From assembly GCF_020731355.1 (NCBI RefSeq), contig NZ_JAJFZK010000012.1, forward strand, positions 56,230 to 120,229: a stretch of 64,000 nucleotides of DNA, read 5' to 3'. Below, one piece after another: positions 15,957 to 23,956 of the stretch; the stretch's first letter is position 1, and each line of letters opens with the position of its first letter. This DNA comes from Bacillus sp. REN16. GTDB taxonomy: Bacteria > Bacillota > Bacilli > Bacillales > Bacillaceae_L. The notes under the pieces were generated by a model. It was given only the letters and a program-made list of their open reading frames with translations, did no database searches and was not told where the DNA came from. Made by a program: the position numbers and the translations under genes.

Positions 15957-16889
15957 ATGGAAAAAGTTGAGGTATTTATTTTATCTGGATTTTTAGGAAG
16001 CGGGAAGACCACTTTATTACAAAATATACTTACACAGGAAAAAGAATTAGGTCGTAATGTTGCTGTTGTGATGAATGAGTTGGGGCAAGTTTCCATTGAT
16101 TCAAACGCAGTTTCGGAAAATACGCCCCTTAAAGAATTATTAAATGGCTGTGTCTGCTGTACAATTCAAGGCCAGCTTGAGGTCCATCTGCAAGGGCTTT
16201 TACAAGAACATGATCTTGATGCCATTTATATCGAAACAACGGGGGTTGCTCACCCAATTGAAGTATTAGATGCGTGCATGTCCCCCTTATTTGCTGAACA
16301 ATTATTTGTCCAATCGATTGTGACCCTTCTTGATGTGAATCGTTGGAAGGAAAGAGACCATTTAAGTGCTCAGCTGCAAATGCTCTTACGCGAGCAGATT
16401 CGTCATGCGGATGTGCTTTTACTCAATAAAATTGACCAGCTGTCAGAGATGGAACAAGGACAAATGCTCTTTGAAATCCAGTCGATCAATCGTGATGCAA
16501 AATGTTTGTTAACGAAATATGCTGCCGTAAAGCTTGATGATCTTCGCACATTTAAAAAGGCTGTACGAAAGCCGCATGAGCGTGCCCATGTTCATCTTGA
16601 TTTAAAGCTAAAAACATATGTGCACACATTTACAAATCCACTTGACCTTGATATATTCGAGGATTGGCTTAGAAGGATGCCAGATACGATATACCGGATT
16701 AAGGGCTATTTAAAGTTTACCCATTCAAGTAACACTTATCTGTTTCAATACTCATATGGAACACCCATTTACTTAAAAGAGCTCATGAATTACAAGCCAA
16801 CATTGGTATTTATTGGTGAAAAATTAGATCCACAATGGATGAAGGCAGAAATGAAGAACCTTGAAATTGACAGCTTAAAGGCTGAATAA
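15957..16889 (+). CDS. CobW/COG0523 family GTP-binding metallochaperone
   Basis: A G3E-family GTPase of 310 residues. Visible are Walker A GFLGSGKTT (about 11-19), a switch with the metal-binding CxCC motif (NGCVCCTI, about 63), Walker B-like ETTGVAHP, the guanine-specificity motif NKID (about 161) and a C-terminal CobW domain (YRIKGYLKFTHSSNTYLFQYSYG). Family members deliver metals, often zinc under shortage. Only a few histidines occur near the C-terminus (HERAHVHLD, about 205), a possible additional metal site. No Zur operator was recognised upstream. GAGGAG lies 5 nt before the ATG. Confidence 0.88.
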   Translation: MEKVEVFILSGFLGSGKTTLLQNILTQEKELGRNVAVVMNELGQVSIDSNAVSENTPLKELLNGCVCCTIQGQLEVHLQGLLQEHDLDAIYIETTGVAHPIEVLDACMSPLFAEQLFVQSIVTLLDVNRWKERDHLSAQLQMLLREQIRHADVLLLNKIDQLSEMEQGQMLFEIQSINRDAKCLLTKYAAVKLDDLRTFKKAVRKPHERAHVHLDLKLKTYVHTFTNPLDLDIFEDWLRRMPDTIYRIKGYLKFTHSSNTYLFQYSYGTPIYLKELMNYKPTLVFIGEKLDPQWMKAEMKNLEIDSLKAE

Positions 16890-16943
16890 CCGATGGTCCT
16901 TATTCCCAAGCATCATTTCCACAAATCGTGGAAACTTAAAAAT

Positions 16944-16963
16944 GAGTAATCATATGGTTACTC
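16944..16963. other. 20-nt palindrome between cobW and SASP gene
   Basis: GAGTAA and TTACTC flank TCATATGG, giving an almost perfect 20-nt palindrome followed by AAAAAA. It could be a weak terminator for cobW on the plus strand or a regulatory site; a second small hairpin (TTTCCAC/GTGGAAA) lies at 16916-16934. Confidence 0.3.
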
Positions 16964-16990
16964 AAAAAACTTTGTAGGGAGTGATGTATC

Positions 16991-17185
16991 ATGGCAAGAA
17001 ACAAACTATTGGTTCCAGGTGCTGAAAATGCTCTAGATCAAATGAAAGAAGAAATCGCCAATGAGTTTGGAGTTCAGCTTGGTGCAGATACGACCGCACG
17101 TGCTAACGGCTCCGTTGGAGGCGAAATGACGAAACGTCTCGTTGCAATGGCACAGCAACAACTTAAAAATGGTTCGCAACAATAA
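16991..17185 (+). CDS. Small acid-soluble spore protein, alpha/beta type
   Basis: A 64-residue DNA-coating spore protein. Both alpha/beta SASP blocks are present: the GPR protease site region ([20 protein letters not shown], with Glu-Phe-Gly) and the second conserved block [19 protein letters not shown]. These proteins saturate DNA in the dormant spore, protecting it against UV and heat, and are degraded by Gpr at germination. GGGAG is 8 nt before the ATG. Expected control is by the forespore sigma factor SigG; I could not place its promoter with confidence. Transcription ends at 17198-17219. Confidence 0.95.
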   Translation: MARNKLLVPGAENALDQMKEEIANEFGVQLGADTTARANGSVGGEMTKRLVAMAQQQLKNGSQQ

Positions 17186-17197
17186 CCATAACAACGG

Positions 17198-17219
17198 GGG
17201 GCCCTTATACGAGGGCTCC
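17198..17219 (+). terminator. Terminator of the SASP gene
   Basis: GGGGCCCT pairs with AGGGCTCC (one G-U) around TTATACG-like loop and is followed by TTTTCG. Confidence 0.75.
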
Positions 17220-17241
17220 TTTTCGATTTATTAATCCACAA

Positions 17242-17279
17242 AAAAAACCGTCACTTTACCTAAAAGTGAACGGTTTTTT
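17242..17279 (-). terminator. Bidirectional terminator overlapping the end of a small gene
   Basis: AAAAAACCGT-CACTTT pairs with AAAGTG-ACGGTTTTTT with a one-base bulge. On the minus strand it terminates the 51-residue gene whose stop codon lies in the loop. Confidence 0.75.
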
Positions 17280-17415
17280 GATCATCTATAATCTTTGTCG
17301 GCATCATCACAGTTGGATTTTCCTTTGCCTCAATGGACCTTACTCCAAATAAAATCATTCCCACAACTAAAAGTGCAAACAACAACACAATGATACAATT
17401 TTTTACTAATGCCAT
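17260..17415 (-). CDS. Small single-span membrane protein, 51 residues
   Basis: ATG at 17415 preceded by GGGTGGGACAG opens a frame of 51 codons. Residues 5-26 are strongly hydrophobic (CIIVLLFALLVVGMILFG), followed by a hydrophilic tail rich in Met, Lys and Asp. The stop codon falls in the loop of a strong terminator, which supports a real, independently ended gene. I do not recognise the family. It is divergent from the 61-residue membrane protein gene at 17588. Confidence 0.6.
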   Translation of the reverse strand: MALVKNCIIVLLFALLVVGMILFGVRSIEAKENPTVMMPTKIIDDQKTVHF

Positions 17416-17587
17416 CTGTCCCACCCTATCCTTTTTAACCCTATACTTTATTTGCTTTTTTCCAACAAAACTATTCTATTCACGATTATCGTTTTTATTC
17501 CCGAATATTAAAAAATGATTAAATCATTTTAGATTTCCTCACTTTCCCATTAGTGGGACATATAGTGAAATAAAGGGGGGAAATCAC

Positions 17588-17773
17588 TTGGATAAATTTG
17601 TATTATTATTTGTAGCGTGTATTTTAGCAGGCTTTGCTCTTATTAAAGTAACTGCATATGACACTGTTCTAACTAGTTTACATTCCGTATTCACCTTAGT
17701 TGGCGCCATTACAATTATTGTCTTTTCATTCGTTCTTATTTTCAAAGGAATTTTAGCTTTATTAGGGAAGTGA
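17588..17773 (+). CDS. Small two-helix membrane protein, 61 residues
   Basis: Starts with TTG, supported by AAAGGGGGG 7 nt upstream. Two hydrophobic stretches fill most of the protein (about 4-24 and 34-57), with only a short polar turn between them. No known family is recognised. Its own terminator follows directly at 17773-17792, so it is a complete single-gene unit. It lies among spore-related genes, but a spore role is only a guess. Confidence 0.65.
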   Translation: MDKFVLLFVACILAGFALIKVTAYDTVLTSLHSVFTLVGAITIIVFSFVLIFKGILALLGK

Positions 17774-17792
17774 TAAGCCATCTAGGGCTTAT
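17773..17792 (+). terminator. Terminator of the two-helix membrane protein gene
   Basis: ATAAGCC pairs with GGGCTTAT around ATCTA and is followed by CCTTTTTAG; the stem begins at the stop codon. Confidence 0.75.
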
Positions 17793-17840
17793 CCTTTTTA
17801 GTTTTTTAGGGGTTTGTACCTTTCACATTTCCACAGGTGC

Positions 17841-17849
17841 CATATGCTA
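17841..17849 (+). promoter_or_regulatory. Possible SigK -10 element before the gerPF-like gene
   Basis: CATATGCTA fits the SigK -10 pattern CATANNNTA exactly and lies 38 bp before the start codon. A -35 AC at the ideal distance is not clear, so this is tentative. Confidence 0.3.
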
Positions 17850-17886
17850 GTACTAAGACGATTTTTATAGGGCAGGTGTAAAGCAT

Positions 17887-18093
17887 ATGGCTTCTATCTT
17901 TTTAGGACCGATTGAAATTAATAGCAACGAGGGTATTATTATTACCGGAAATTCCTTTTATGTCTCACCTACATCAAGTAGTAAAACATATACTGGCTCG
18001 GGGTCATTTAATACGGGTATCTACATTACAAATCATAATGGTGTGAGCACTTCGAACACCTCTGACCCAGATGTTATCGACTCGAATATTTGA
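17887..18093 (+). CDS. GerPA/GerPF-like spore germination protein
   Basis: A 68-residue member of the gerPA family (PF10676 type). The pattern matches GerPF as I recall it: an N-terminal LGPIEINS, then GDSF-like GNSFYVSPTSSSKTYTGSGSFNTG and a C-terminal NNGVST, SDPDVIDSNI-like ending. GerP proteins help germinants pass the spore coat. The complete gerP operon is normally six genes; here a single member stands alone. AGGTG lies 8 nt before the ATG and a possible mother-cell promoter is at 17841. Confidence 0.85.
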   Translation: MASIFLGPIEINSNEGIIITGNSFYVSPTSSSKTYTGSGSFNTGIYITNHNGVSTSNTSDPDVIDSNI

Positions 18094-18100
18094 GACACAT

Positions 18101-18134
18101 AAAAACCGTCCTCCACCAGGGGAAGACGGTTTTT
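18101..18134 (+). terminator. Terminator between gerPF-like gene and ykpA
   Basis: AAAAACCGTC and GACGGTTTTT form a 10-bp stem with A- and T-runs at both sides, so it can act in both directions for the two convergent genes. Confidence 0.8.
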
Positions 18135-18138
18135 CATT

Positions 18139-19758
18139 TTATGCATACATCGCTTCTACTTGTTTTTGAAGTTCAGCATTTTCAAGGTATTCGTCATATG
18201 TCATTTGCTTATCAACAAGACCATTTGGTGTAATCTCAATAATACGGTTTGCAATTGTTTGAACAAACTGATGGTCATGTGAAGTAAATAAAATAGATCC
18301 TTTAAATGCAATTAAGCCATTATTTAATGCAGTAATAGACTCAAGGTCTAAGTGGTTTGTCGGGTCATCCAGCAATAATACGTTTGAGCCACTTAGCATC
18401 ATTTTTGAAAGCATACAGCGTACTTTTTCTCCTCCGGAAAGAACACTAGGCTTTTTCAATACTTCTTCACCAGAGAAAAGCATTCTTCCTAAGAATCCAC
18501 GTAGAAAGCTTTCACTTTGGTCATTTGGCGAGAACTGTCGTAGCCAATCCACTAAAGATGGCTCATCTCCCGCGAAATACTTAGAGTTGTCCTTAGGGAA
18601 ATATGCTTGTGAAGTAGTTATTCCCCATTTGAAGGTACCACTATCTGCTTCCATTTCGCCCATTAGGATTTTAAACAATGTAGTAATTGCAATTTCACTT
18701 TTTCCCACAAATGCAAGCTTGTCGCCTTTGTTTATAATAAAGCTTACATTATCAAGCACCTTCACACCATCGATTGTCTTTGTTAAACCTTCAACGCGTA
18801 AAAGGTCATTTCCAATTTCACGCTCAGGTGTGAATCCAACGAATGGATAACGACGTGACGATGGTCTGATATCATCAAGTGATATTTTATCTAATAATTT
18901 TTTTCGAGACGTTGCTTGTTTAGATTTTGATGCATTTGCACTAAAGCGCGCGATAAAGGCTTGAAGTTCTTTAATTTTTTCTTCTTTTTTCCGGTTTGCA
19001 TCTGACGCCATTCTTGAAGCGAGCTGGCTTGATTCATACCAGAAATCATAGTTTCCTACATAGATTTGAATTTTTCCATAATCAAGGTCGGCCATATGCG
19101 TACATACTTTATTCAAGAAATGACGGTCATGGGATACGACAATTACGGTATTTTCAAAGTTAATTAAAAATTCCTCTAACCATTGGATCGCTTTTAAATC
19201 CAAGTTGTTGGTAGGCTCATCAAGTAATAGTACATCTGGCTTTCCAAATAAGGCTTGCGCTAGTAACACTTTTACTTTCTCAGAGCCAGTTAGTTCTGCC
19301 ATTTTTTTCGTGTGAAGGTCCTCTGAAATACCTAACCCTTTTAAAAGGATAGCAGCTTCTGATTCAGCTTCCCAACCATTTAACTCTGCAAATTCTCCTT
19401 CAAGTTCAGCCGCTCTCATGCCGTCCTCATCAGAGAAATCTGGTTTCATGTAGATTGCGTCCTTCTCCTGCATCACTTCATAAAGACGAGCATGTCCCAT
19501 GATCACTACTTTAAGGACCTCATGTTCTTCATATTCAAAGTGGTTTTGCTTTAGGATTGCAAGGCGCTCACCAGGCGTCATGTGAATATCACCTGTTTGT
19601 GCTTCAATTTCACCAGAAAGAATTTTCAAAAAGGTAGATTTTCCAGCACCATTTGCCCCAATCAAACCATAACAATTTCCCGGTGTAAACTTTATATTAA
19701 CATCTTCAAAAAGCTTGCGATCGCCATAACGCAAACTGACATTTGTAACTGTAATCAT
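18139..19758 (-). CDS. ykpA: ABC-F family ATPase YkpA/YbiT type
   Basis: A soluble 539-residue tandem ATPase of the ABC-F class, which acts on ribosomes. The first cassette has Walker A GANGAGKST (about 34) and LLLDEPTNNLD, but its signature reads LTGSEKVKV in place of LSGGE. The second cassette has a good signature (LSGGEKVRC) and LLLDDPTNHLD, yet the expected Walker A is VGKSEIAITTL, lacking the usual GxxGxGKT lysine position. The overall order, including ASKSKQATSRKKLLDKI in the linker, matches YkpA-like proteins from memory. It is not related by position to drug resistance and lacks the attenuator seen at the other ABC-F gene in the window. Confidence 0.85.
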   Translation of the reverse strand: MITVTNVSLRYGDRKLFEDVNIKFTPGNCYGLIGANGAGKSTFLKILSGEIEAQTGDIHMTPGERLAILKQNHFEYEEHEVLKVVIMGHARLYEVMQEKDAIYMKPDFSDEDGMRAAELEGEFAELNGWEAESEAAILLKGLGISEDLHTKKMAELTGSEKVKVLLAQALFGKPDVLLLDEPTNNLDLKAIQWLEEFLINFENTVIVVSHDRHFLNKVCTHMADLDYGKIQIYVGNYDFWYESSQLASRMASDANRKKEEKIKELQAFIARFSANASKSKQATSRKKLLDKISLDDIRPSSRRYPFVGFTPEREIGNDLLRVEGLTKTIDGVKVLDNVSFIINKGDKLAFVGKSEIAITTLFKILMGEMEADSGTFKWGITTSQAYFPKDNSKYFAGDEPSLVDWLRQFSPNDQSESFLRGFLGRMLFSGEEVLKKPSVLSGGEKVRCMLSKMMLSGSNVLLLDDPTNHLDLESITALNNGLIAFKGSILFTSHDHQFVQTIANRIIEITPNGLVDKQMTYDEYLENAELQKQVEAMYA

Positions 19759-19958
19759 GTATTATAAATCCTCCATTTCATTTCACTGCTAATGATTATA
19801 CCATTTTAATAGAAACAACTCTAGTTCTTGACTGAATGACATTGCGTTTTTAGTCTTAGTACTTTTAGGAAAAAAATAAAAATGACCCCTTCTACAGGTT
19901 TCCTGCAAAAAGAGTCGATTAGAATACAACACGTTTTTCTTTCTTCATTTGTTTTAAA

Positions 19959-20303
19959 TCAAATTGCATCATTCGTCTTATTGTTCTCCTGTTCTTGATT
20001 TGTTTGCGGCGGCGATTCGCTTGACGTGTTAACTTGTCTGACTAAATCAACCCTCTGCATGATCCTTTCTCCCCCGTAACCCGCTAAAATCGAAAGGAAT
20101 ACTACTCGAAAAATCGATTCCGTGTCACTTGAAGCTACGACTAATACTGCCGCAACGGTTCCAATAATCATTTCTTCTAAGAAGCCGAGGTATATGAAGC
20201 GTTTTGTAACACGAGGTTTTTCGATTTTCCCCTGTTTTTTAGCATGTCCCAACAACCCCATAGAGCCACCAATAAAGATTGCTAGCATGAGATGTAACAA
20301 CAT
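19959..20303 (-). CDS. DUF4257-like membrane protein
   Basis: A 114-residue protein with two to three membrane segments (about 2-18, 45-60, 65-80) and a hydrophilic, Gln/Asn-rich C-terminal tail of about 30 residues. GGSMGLLGHAKKQGKIEKPR and RFIYLGFLEEMIIGT resemble DUF4257 proteins of Bacillus as I remember them; the assignment is not certain. Function unknown. GGGGGTGATGAC precedes the ATG. It is transcribed alone toward ykpA. Confidence 0.65.
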   Translation of the reverse strand: MLLHLMLAIFIGGSMGLLGHAKKQGKIEKPRVTKRFIYLGFLEEMIIGTVAAVLVVASSDTESIFRVVFLSILAGYGGERIMQRVDLVRQVNTSSESPPQTNQEQENNKTNDAI

Positions 20304-20354
20304 GTCATCACCCCCTAAAGTCCAGATTTTGTAATGCTGACCTTAGGCAATAAC

Positions 20355-20391
20355 AAAAGCGCAAGCGCCTTGCTAGGCGCTGAAGCTAGAC
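20355..20391. repeat. Short copy of a GCGCAAGCGCC...CTAGGCGC repeat
   Basis: AAAAGCGCAAGCGCCTTG is joined directly to CTAGGCGCTGAAGCTAGAC. The same two ends, separated by about 80 bp of inner sequence, form the long copy at 52315-52434; this copy appears to be an internal deletion. The family resembles repeats common in Bacillaceae intergenic regions. Confidence 0.65.
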
Positions 20392-20540
20392 TATAAAGAG
20401 AAGCTTCCTTATTAACATTATATGCCAAACGTGGATAAGAAAGCTTGGGTATATTTTCCGAAAATTACAAATTTTCCGTTATTACTATTTTACCATTTCT
20501 TTCAAAAACTCGCCTCGAGCTCCGAAAGGACTACACATTC

Positions 20541-21501
20541 CTACCTATTAATGTCCCCCAAAGTCATCACCTGAATAAACTCAGTAATGAATTTTTCATA
20601 ATCAAGTCTTAATGCAATTCGATCTATTGTTTCTGGAGGTTCCTTATCTGGATTCGCACGAAAATCGGCGACACTCACCCCTTTTAAAAATCCCGGTCGT
20701 TTCTACATTTACTCGCCGATGTGCATATTGGAAAAACGATGGGTTCACGATGGCACTTAGGGCAACAACATCATGTAATGGTGTTCCTTTAATTCCAGGC
20801 ATGCTTTTCTTGTAGAATTCATAATAATAATCGAAAATCGGACGAATTAAATGACGGTATGGATTTTTGGTTCCCCTGCGAACAATTGTATCAACTTCAT
20901 CCGAAGTTAGGATAGCTTGGATTGTAATATTCAGTGGATGAATGGCAAGGTTTTGTGCTTTCTCACAGACAAGATTTGAGGCTATTGGATCCCCATGAAA
21001 ATTCGCCTCGGCCTCGGCAGTAACATTGCCAGGAACAAAAAATGCACCTCCCATTACATAGATTCCCTTCACTTTATTCACGATCTCATCGCCAAGGAGA
21101 AAAGCAATGGCAAGCGATGTTGACCGCCCTACATCGACGATATAAACTTCATTTTCATATTTTTTTATTATTTTAAAGATCTCATCAAAATTTAATAACT
21201 CAGCTGTTGGCAGTGTATCAGGCGGTTGAATTGGACCAAGCCCTTCCTCCCCATGAATTTCAGGATAAAAAGGAGTATACTCCCCATTTAATGGTCCCTT
21301 CGCCCCCGCGATAATCGGAATATCTCTTTTTCCAGCAAGGGATAATAAATATGCCACATTTTGAACAGCTTGTTCTTGTTCCACATTTCCATAGCCAGGT
21401 ACAATTCCGACAAATTCAATATTTGGATTAAGTAACCCATACATGATCGCAATTGAATCATCAATTCCCGGGTCTCCAAAAAACAACACCTTTGCTGCCA
21501 T
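20541..21501 (-). pseudogene. Nucleoside hydrolase (IUNH family) with a frameshift near the 3' end
   Basis: Hydrolyses the N-glycosidic bond of nucleosides in the intact family. The ATG at 21501 has GGGAG 8 nt upstream and opens VLFFGDPGIDDSIAIMYGL. Later family features include IVDVGRSTSLAIAF, VMGGAFFVPGNVTAEAEANFHGDP (two parts), NITIQ and a C-terminal HDVVALSAI. At an AAAAGGGG run (20681-20688) the frame shifts: the open frame ends with a meaningless CRRFSCESR at 20644, while another frame continues with VSVADFRANPDKEPPETIDR and LDYEKFITEFIQV to a stop at 20541. One surplus base explains it. The first Asp of the family DxDPGxDD motif is replaced by Phe. Whether the indel is real or a sequencing error is open. 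Confidence 0.75.
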
Positions 21502-21558
21502 ACATTTCGCTCCCTTCCATATTTTCGTATAATATTCACTATATGTTTTTAAAGATGA

Positions 21559-21590
21559 AAAAAACACCCACTTCGAAAATGGGTGTTTTT
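21559..21590 (-). terminator. Terminator of the SleB-like gene
   Basis: AAAAACACCCA and TGGGTGTTTTT form an 11-bp stem flanked by A and T runs, 9 nt after the hydrolase stop. Confidence 0.8.
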
Positions 21591-21598
21591 AAACAAAA

Positions 21599-22189
21599 TT
21601 ATTTTGCGAATCGGTGATTACCAATCACAGTTGTCACTTCTCTTGACATCATATATGAGTTTGATGATTTGTCCGGATTGAAGAAAAATAAGGAACCTTT
21701 CCCTTGGCCACGGAACGTAATGGCTTCATCAACAGCACGTTTAGATTCTTCATCAGCAGGCTCATTAATTTGACCATTTCCTACTGGACTAAATGCATAT
21801 GAACCACCTGGTGTTTTTTCATAAATAACTTCTTTAATCGAATCTGGGAATTCTGATGAATCAACTCGGTTTAACACAACCGTTGCCACTGCAACCTTAC
21901 CTTCATATGGTTCACCCTTGCTTTCCGCATGTACAAGTCGTGCAAGTAATTCTTTCTCTTCATTTGTCACTGAGTTGGGGATTTCAAGCTCTTCCCCCGG
22001 ATAGATCAAATCACTCGTGCGATTATTCACTTCCTTGAGCTGTAATACAGACACACCATATTTCATACCAAGATTCCAAAATGTATCACCGGATTGTACA
22101 GTATGAGTTGCTGCCGATGCACTCACACTTGATGCTAATAATGATAATGTTAATGCAGTTGCAAAGCCAATCTTTTTAAGGTTTCTCAT
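21599..22189 (-). CDS. LysM domain SleB-type cell wall hydrolase (YkvT-like)
   Basis: A secreted 196-residue peptidoglycan hydrolase. A signal peptide (MRNLKKIGFATALTLSLLA, then ASA-AATH) is followed by one LysM domain (about 29-72: HTVQSGDTFWNLGMKYGVSV, IYPGEELEIP) and a Hydrolase_2 domain (about 80-196) with the SleB/CwlJ hallmarks LLARLVHAESKGEPYEGKVA, VVLNRVDSS and FSPVGNGQI. SleB enzymes cut spore cortex. The ATG at 22189 is chosen because AGGAGG precedes it and the signal peptide begins there. From memory B. subtilis has a similar protein, YkvT, in the syntenic region. Confidence 0.85.
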   Translation of the reverse strand: MRNLKKIGFATALTLSLLASSVSASAATHTVQSGDTFWNLGMKYGVSVLQLKEVNNRTSDLIYPGEELEIPNSVTNEEKELLARLVHAESKGEPYEGKVAVATVVLNRVDSSEFPDSIKEVIYEKTPGGSYAFSPVGNGQINEPADEESKRAVDEAITFRGQGKGSLFFFNPDKSSNSYMMSREVTTVIGNHRFAK

Positions 22190-22432
22190 ATTAATATTCC
22201 TCCTAGTAGTCGTCGTTTTTGTCTCTACTAGAAGGTTAACAGCTGTAATATTTCGATTCACCGTCCAAAAATTGGTAGAACCCGAAAGCCTTTGGGACAC
22301 TTTGTTTAAAAATATACCAGGAAAAAGAATCCACAGCTGCATTTCCACCTAAATTTTGGACATAAAGGAAAAATACGGATTGAATTTTACAAACATCTCA
22401 GAGAAGTAATAAAAGTTTTTGCCCGCTTACGG

Positions 22433-23809
22433 CTATTTCATAATCATTTTTATCAGCTTTAATCCATACTTTGTCGTCGGATAACGCAATGGCAAATCAA
22501 AACGTGTAGTTTGCTTCATAATCCCTTTTTCATGCGAGAATACATCAAAGCTGCCCTTTCCATGATATGCACCAATCCCACTTTCACCAACACCCCCGAA
22601 CGGGAGATGCGGTGAAGTAAAATGATAAACCGTGTCATTTACACAGCCTCCGCCGAAGGAAATCGACTCGAGCACCTTATTTTGTACTCTTTCCACCTCC
22701 GAAAATATATACAATGCAAGTGGTTTGGGCTTCATATTGATTTCATTGATGACTTGTAAAATGTCCTCATATCTCATCACGGGTAAAATCGGCCCAAAGA
22801 TTTCATCCTCCATAATTGGATCTTCCCATGTAATATTAGACAGAACCGTTGGTGCAATCAGTTGCTTTTCCGCTTCCGATTCCCCGCCATAATAAATCGT
22901 TCCACTATTGTATATAAACGTCTTAAGACGCTGAAAATGCCGTTCACTTACGATTTTGGTAAACTGACTTTTTTCATTAAGCGCATTCCCATACAATTCA
23001 TCAATTGCTTCTGTTAATAGCTTCAAAAATGCGTCCTTTACCTCATCATGGACATATACATAATCTGGAGCCACACAGGTTTGACCAGCATTTATATACT
23101 TTCCCCATGCAATTCGCTTTGCCGCATAATGGAGGTTTGCATCCTTGTGGACGATACATGGACTTTTTCCGCCAAGTTCAAGGGTTACGGGGGTTAAGTG
23201 TTTTGCTGCGGCCTCCATAATCACCTTGCCGACTGCAATACTACCTGTAAAAAAGATATAATCTGTTTTTTCATTTAGTAAGGCTGTGCTCGTTTCTGCC
23301 CCGCCCTCAACAATTGCGATGTATTCCTCTTGGAAATTTTCACGTACTAGCTTTGTCAGTAATTCCGAGGTTTTTGGTGTTAATTCTGAAGGCTTTAAAA
23401 TGGCACAATTGCCAGCAGCGATAGCTCCAATCAATGGTGCGAACGCAAGTTGGAACGGATAATTCCAAGGTGAAATAATCAGTACTACCCCATATGGCTC
23501 CGGATAAATATAATTTTTACTGCCAAAGCCCGTTAAACCCGTTTTAACCTTTCTTGGTTTTGCCCAGTTTTCAATATGCTTCAAGGTGTAGCGCAGTTCC
23601 TCCAAGACGAAGCCAATCTCAGTTGTATACGACTCAAACTCCGATTTATTTAAATCTGTATGTAAGGCAGCCATAATCTCTTTTTCATGTGTCCTAATTA
23701 GATTCCGAAGTGTTTTAAGAGCCTCGACCCGAAAGGCAACTTCCTTCGTTTTCCCCGAAAAATAGAACTCCCGCTGCTTTTTTATTAACACACCATAGCT
23801 TTCCACCAC
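22433..23809 (-). CDS. Aldehyde dehydrogenase, class 3-like (YwdH type)
   Basis: Oxidises aldehydes with NAD(P). The 458-residue length and lack of an N-terminal extension fit the class 3/fatty aldehyde group. Motifs: SPWNYPFQLAFAP, NCAILKPSE (cofactor), FFTGSIAVGK, catalytic Glu in LELGGKSP, catalytic Cys in GKYINAGQTCVAPDY, and EIFGPILPV, FGGVGESGIG. Either GTG at 23809 (codon after GGGGGGACCAGTG) or an ATG at 23821 could start it; no ribosome-binding site precedes the ATG, while GGGGGG precedes the GTG by 7 nt. It stands alone on its strand. Confidence 0.88.
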   Translation of the reverse strand: MVESYGVLIKKQREFYFSGKTKEVAFRVEALKTLRNLIRTHEKEIMAALHTDLNKSEFESYTTEIGFVLEELRYTLKHIENWAKPRKVKTGLTGFGSKNYIYPEPYGVVLIISPWNYPFQLAFAPLIGAIAAGNCAILKPSELTPKTSELLTKLVRENFQEEYIAIVEGGAETSTALLNEKTDYIFFTGSIAVGKVIMEAAAKHLTPVTLELGGKSPCIVHKDANLHYAAKRIAWGKYINAGQTCVAPDYVYVHDEVKDAFLKLLTEAIDELYGNALNEKSQFTKIVSERHFQRLKTFIYNSGTIYYGGESEAEKQLIAPTVLSNITWEDPIMEDEIFGPILPVMRYEDILQVINEINMKPKPLALYIFSEVERVQNKVLESISFGGGCVNDTVYHFTSPHLPFGGVGESGIGAYHGKGSFDVFSHEKGIMKQTTRFDLPLRYPTTKYGLKLIKMIMK

Positions 23810-23911
23810 TGGTCCCCCCATTTCAACAAAGACTCTTTTATATAAATAGTACAGGAATATGCAAATCTCCTCTATTTTTTATCAAAAATAAAGATAATAC
23901 TACTCAAATAC

Positions 23912-23942
23912 AAAAAAGGTAAGCCACGATTTAAGGCTTACC
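23912..23942 (-). terminator. Terminator of ribA
   Basis: On the minus strand GGTAAGCC and GGCTTACC form an 8-bp stem followed by TTTTTTG, 15 nt after the ribA stop. Confidence 0.8.
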
Positions 23943-23956
23943 ATTGTATGGAACAA

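Noticed and set aside
20401..20446. Inverted repeat AAGCTTCCTTAT/ATAAGAAAGCTT downstream of the nucleoside hydrolase
   Set aside because: Large loop, imperfect stem and no T-run; too weak to call a terminator.
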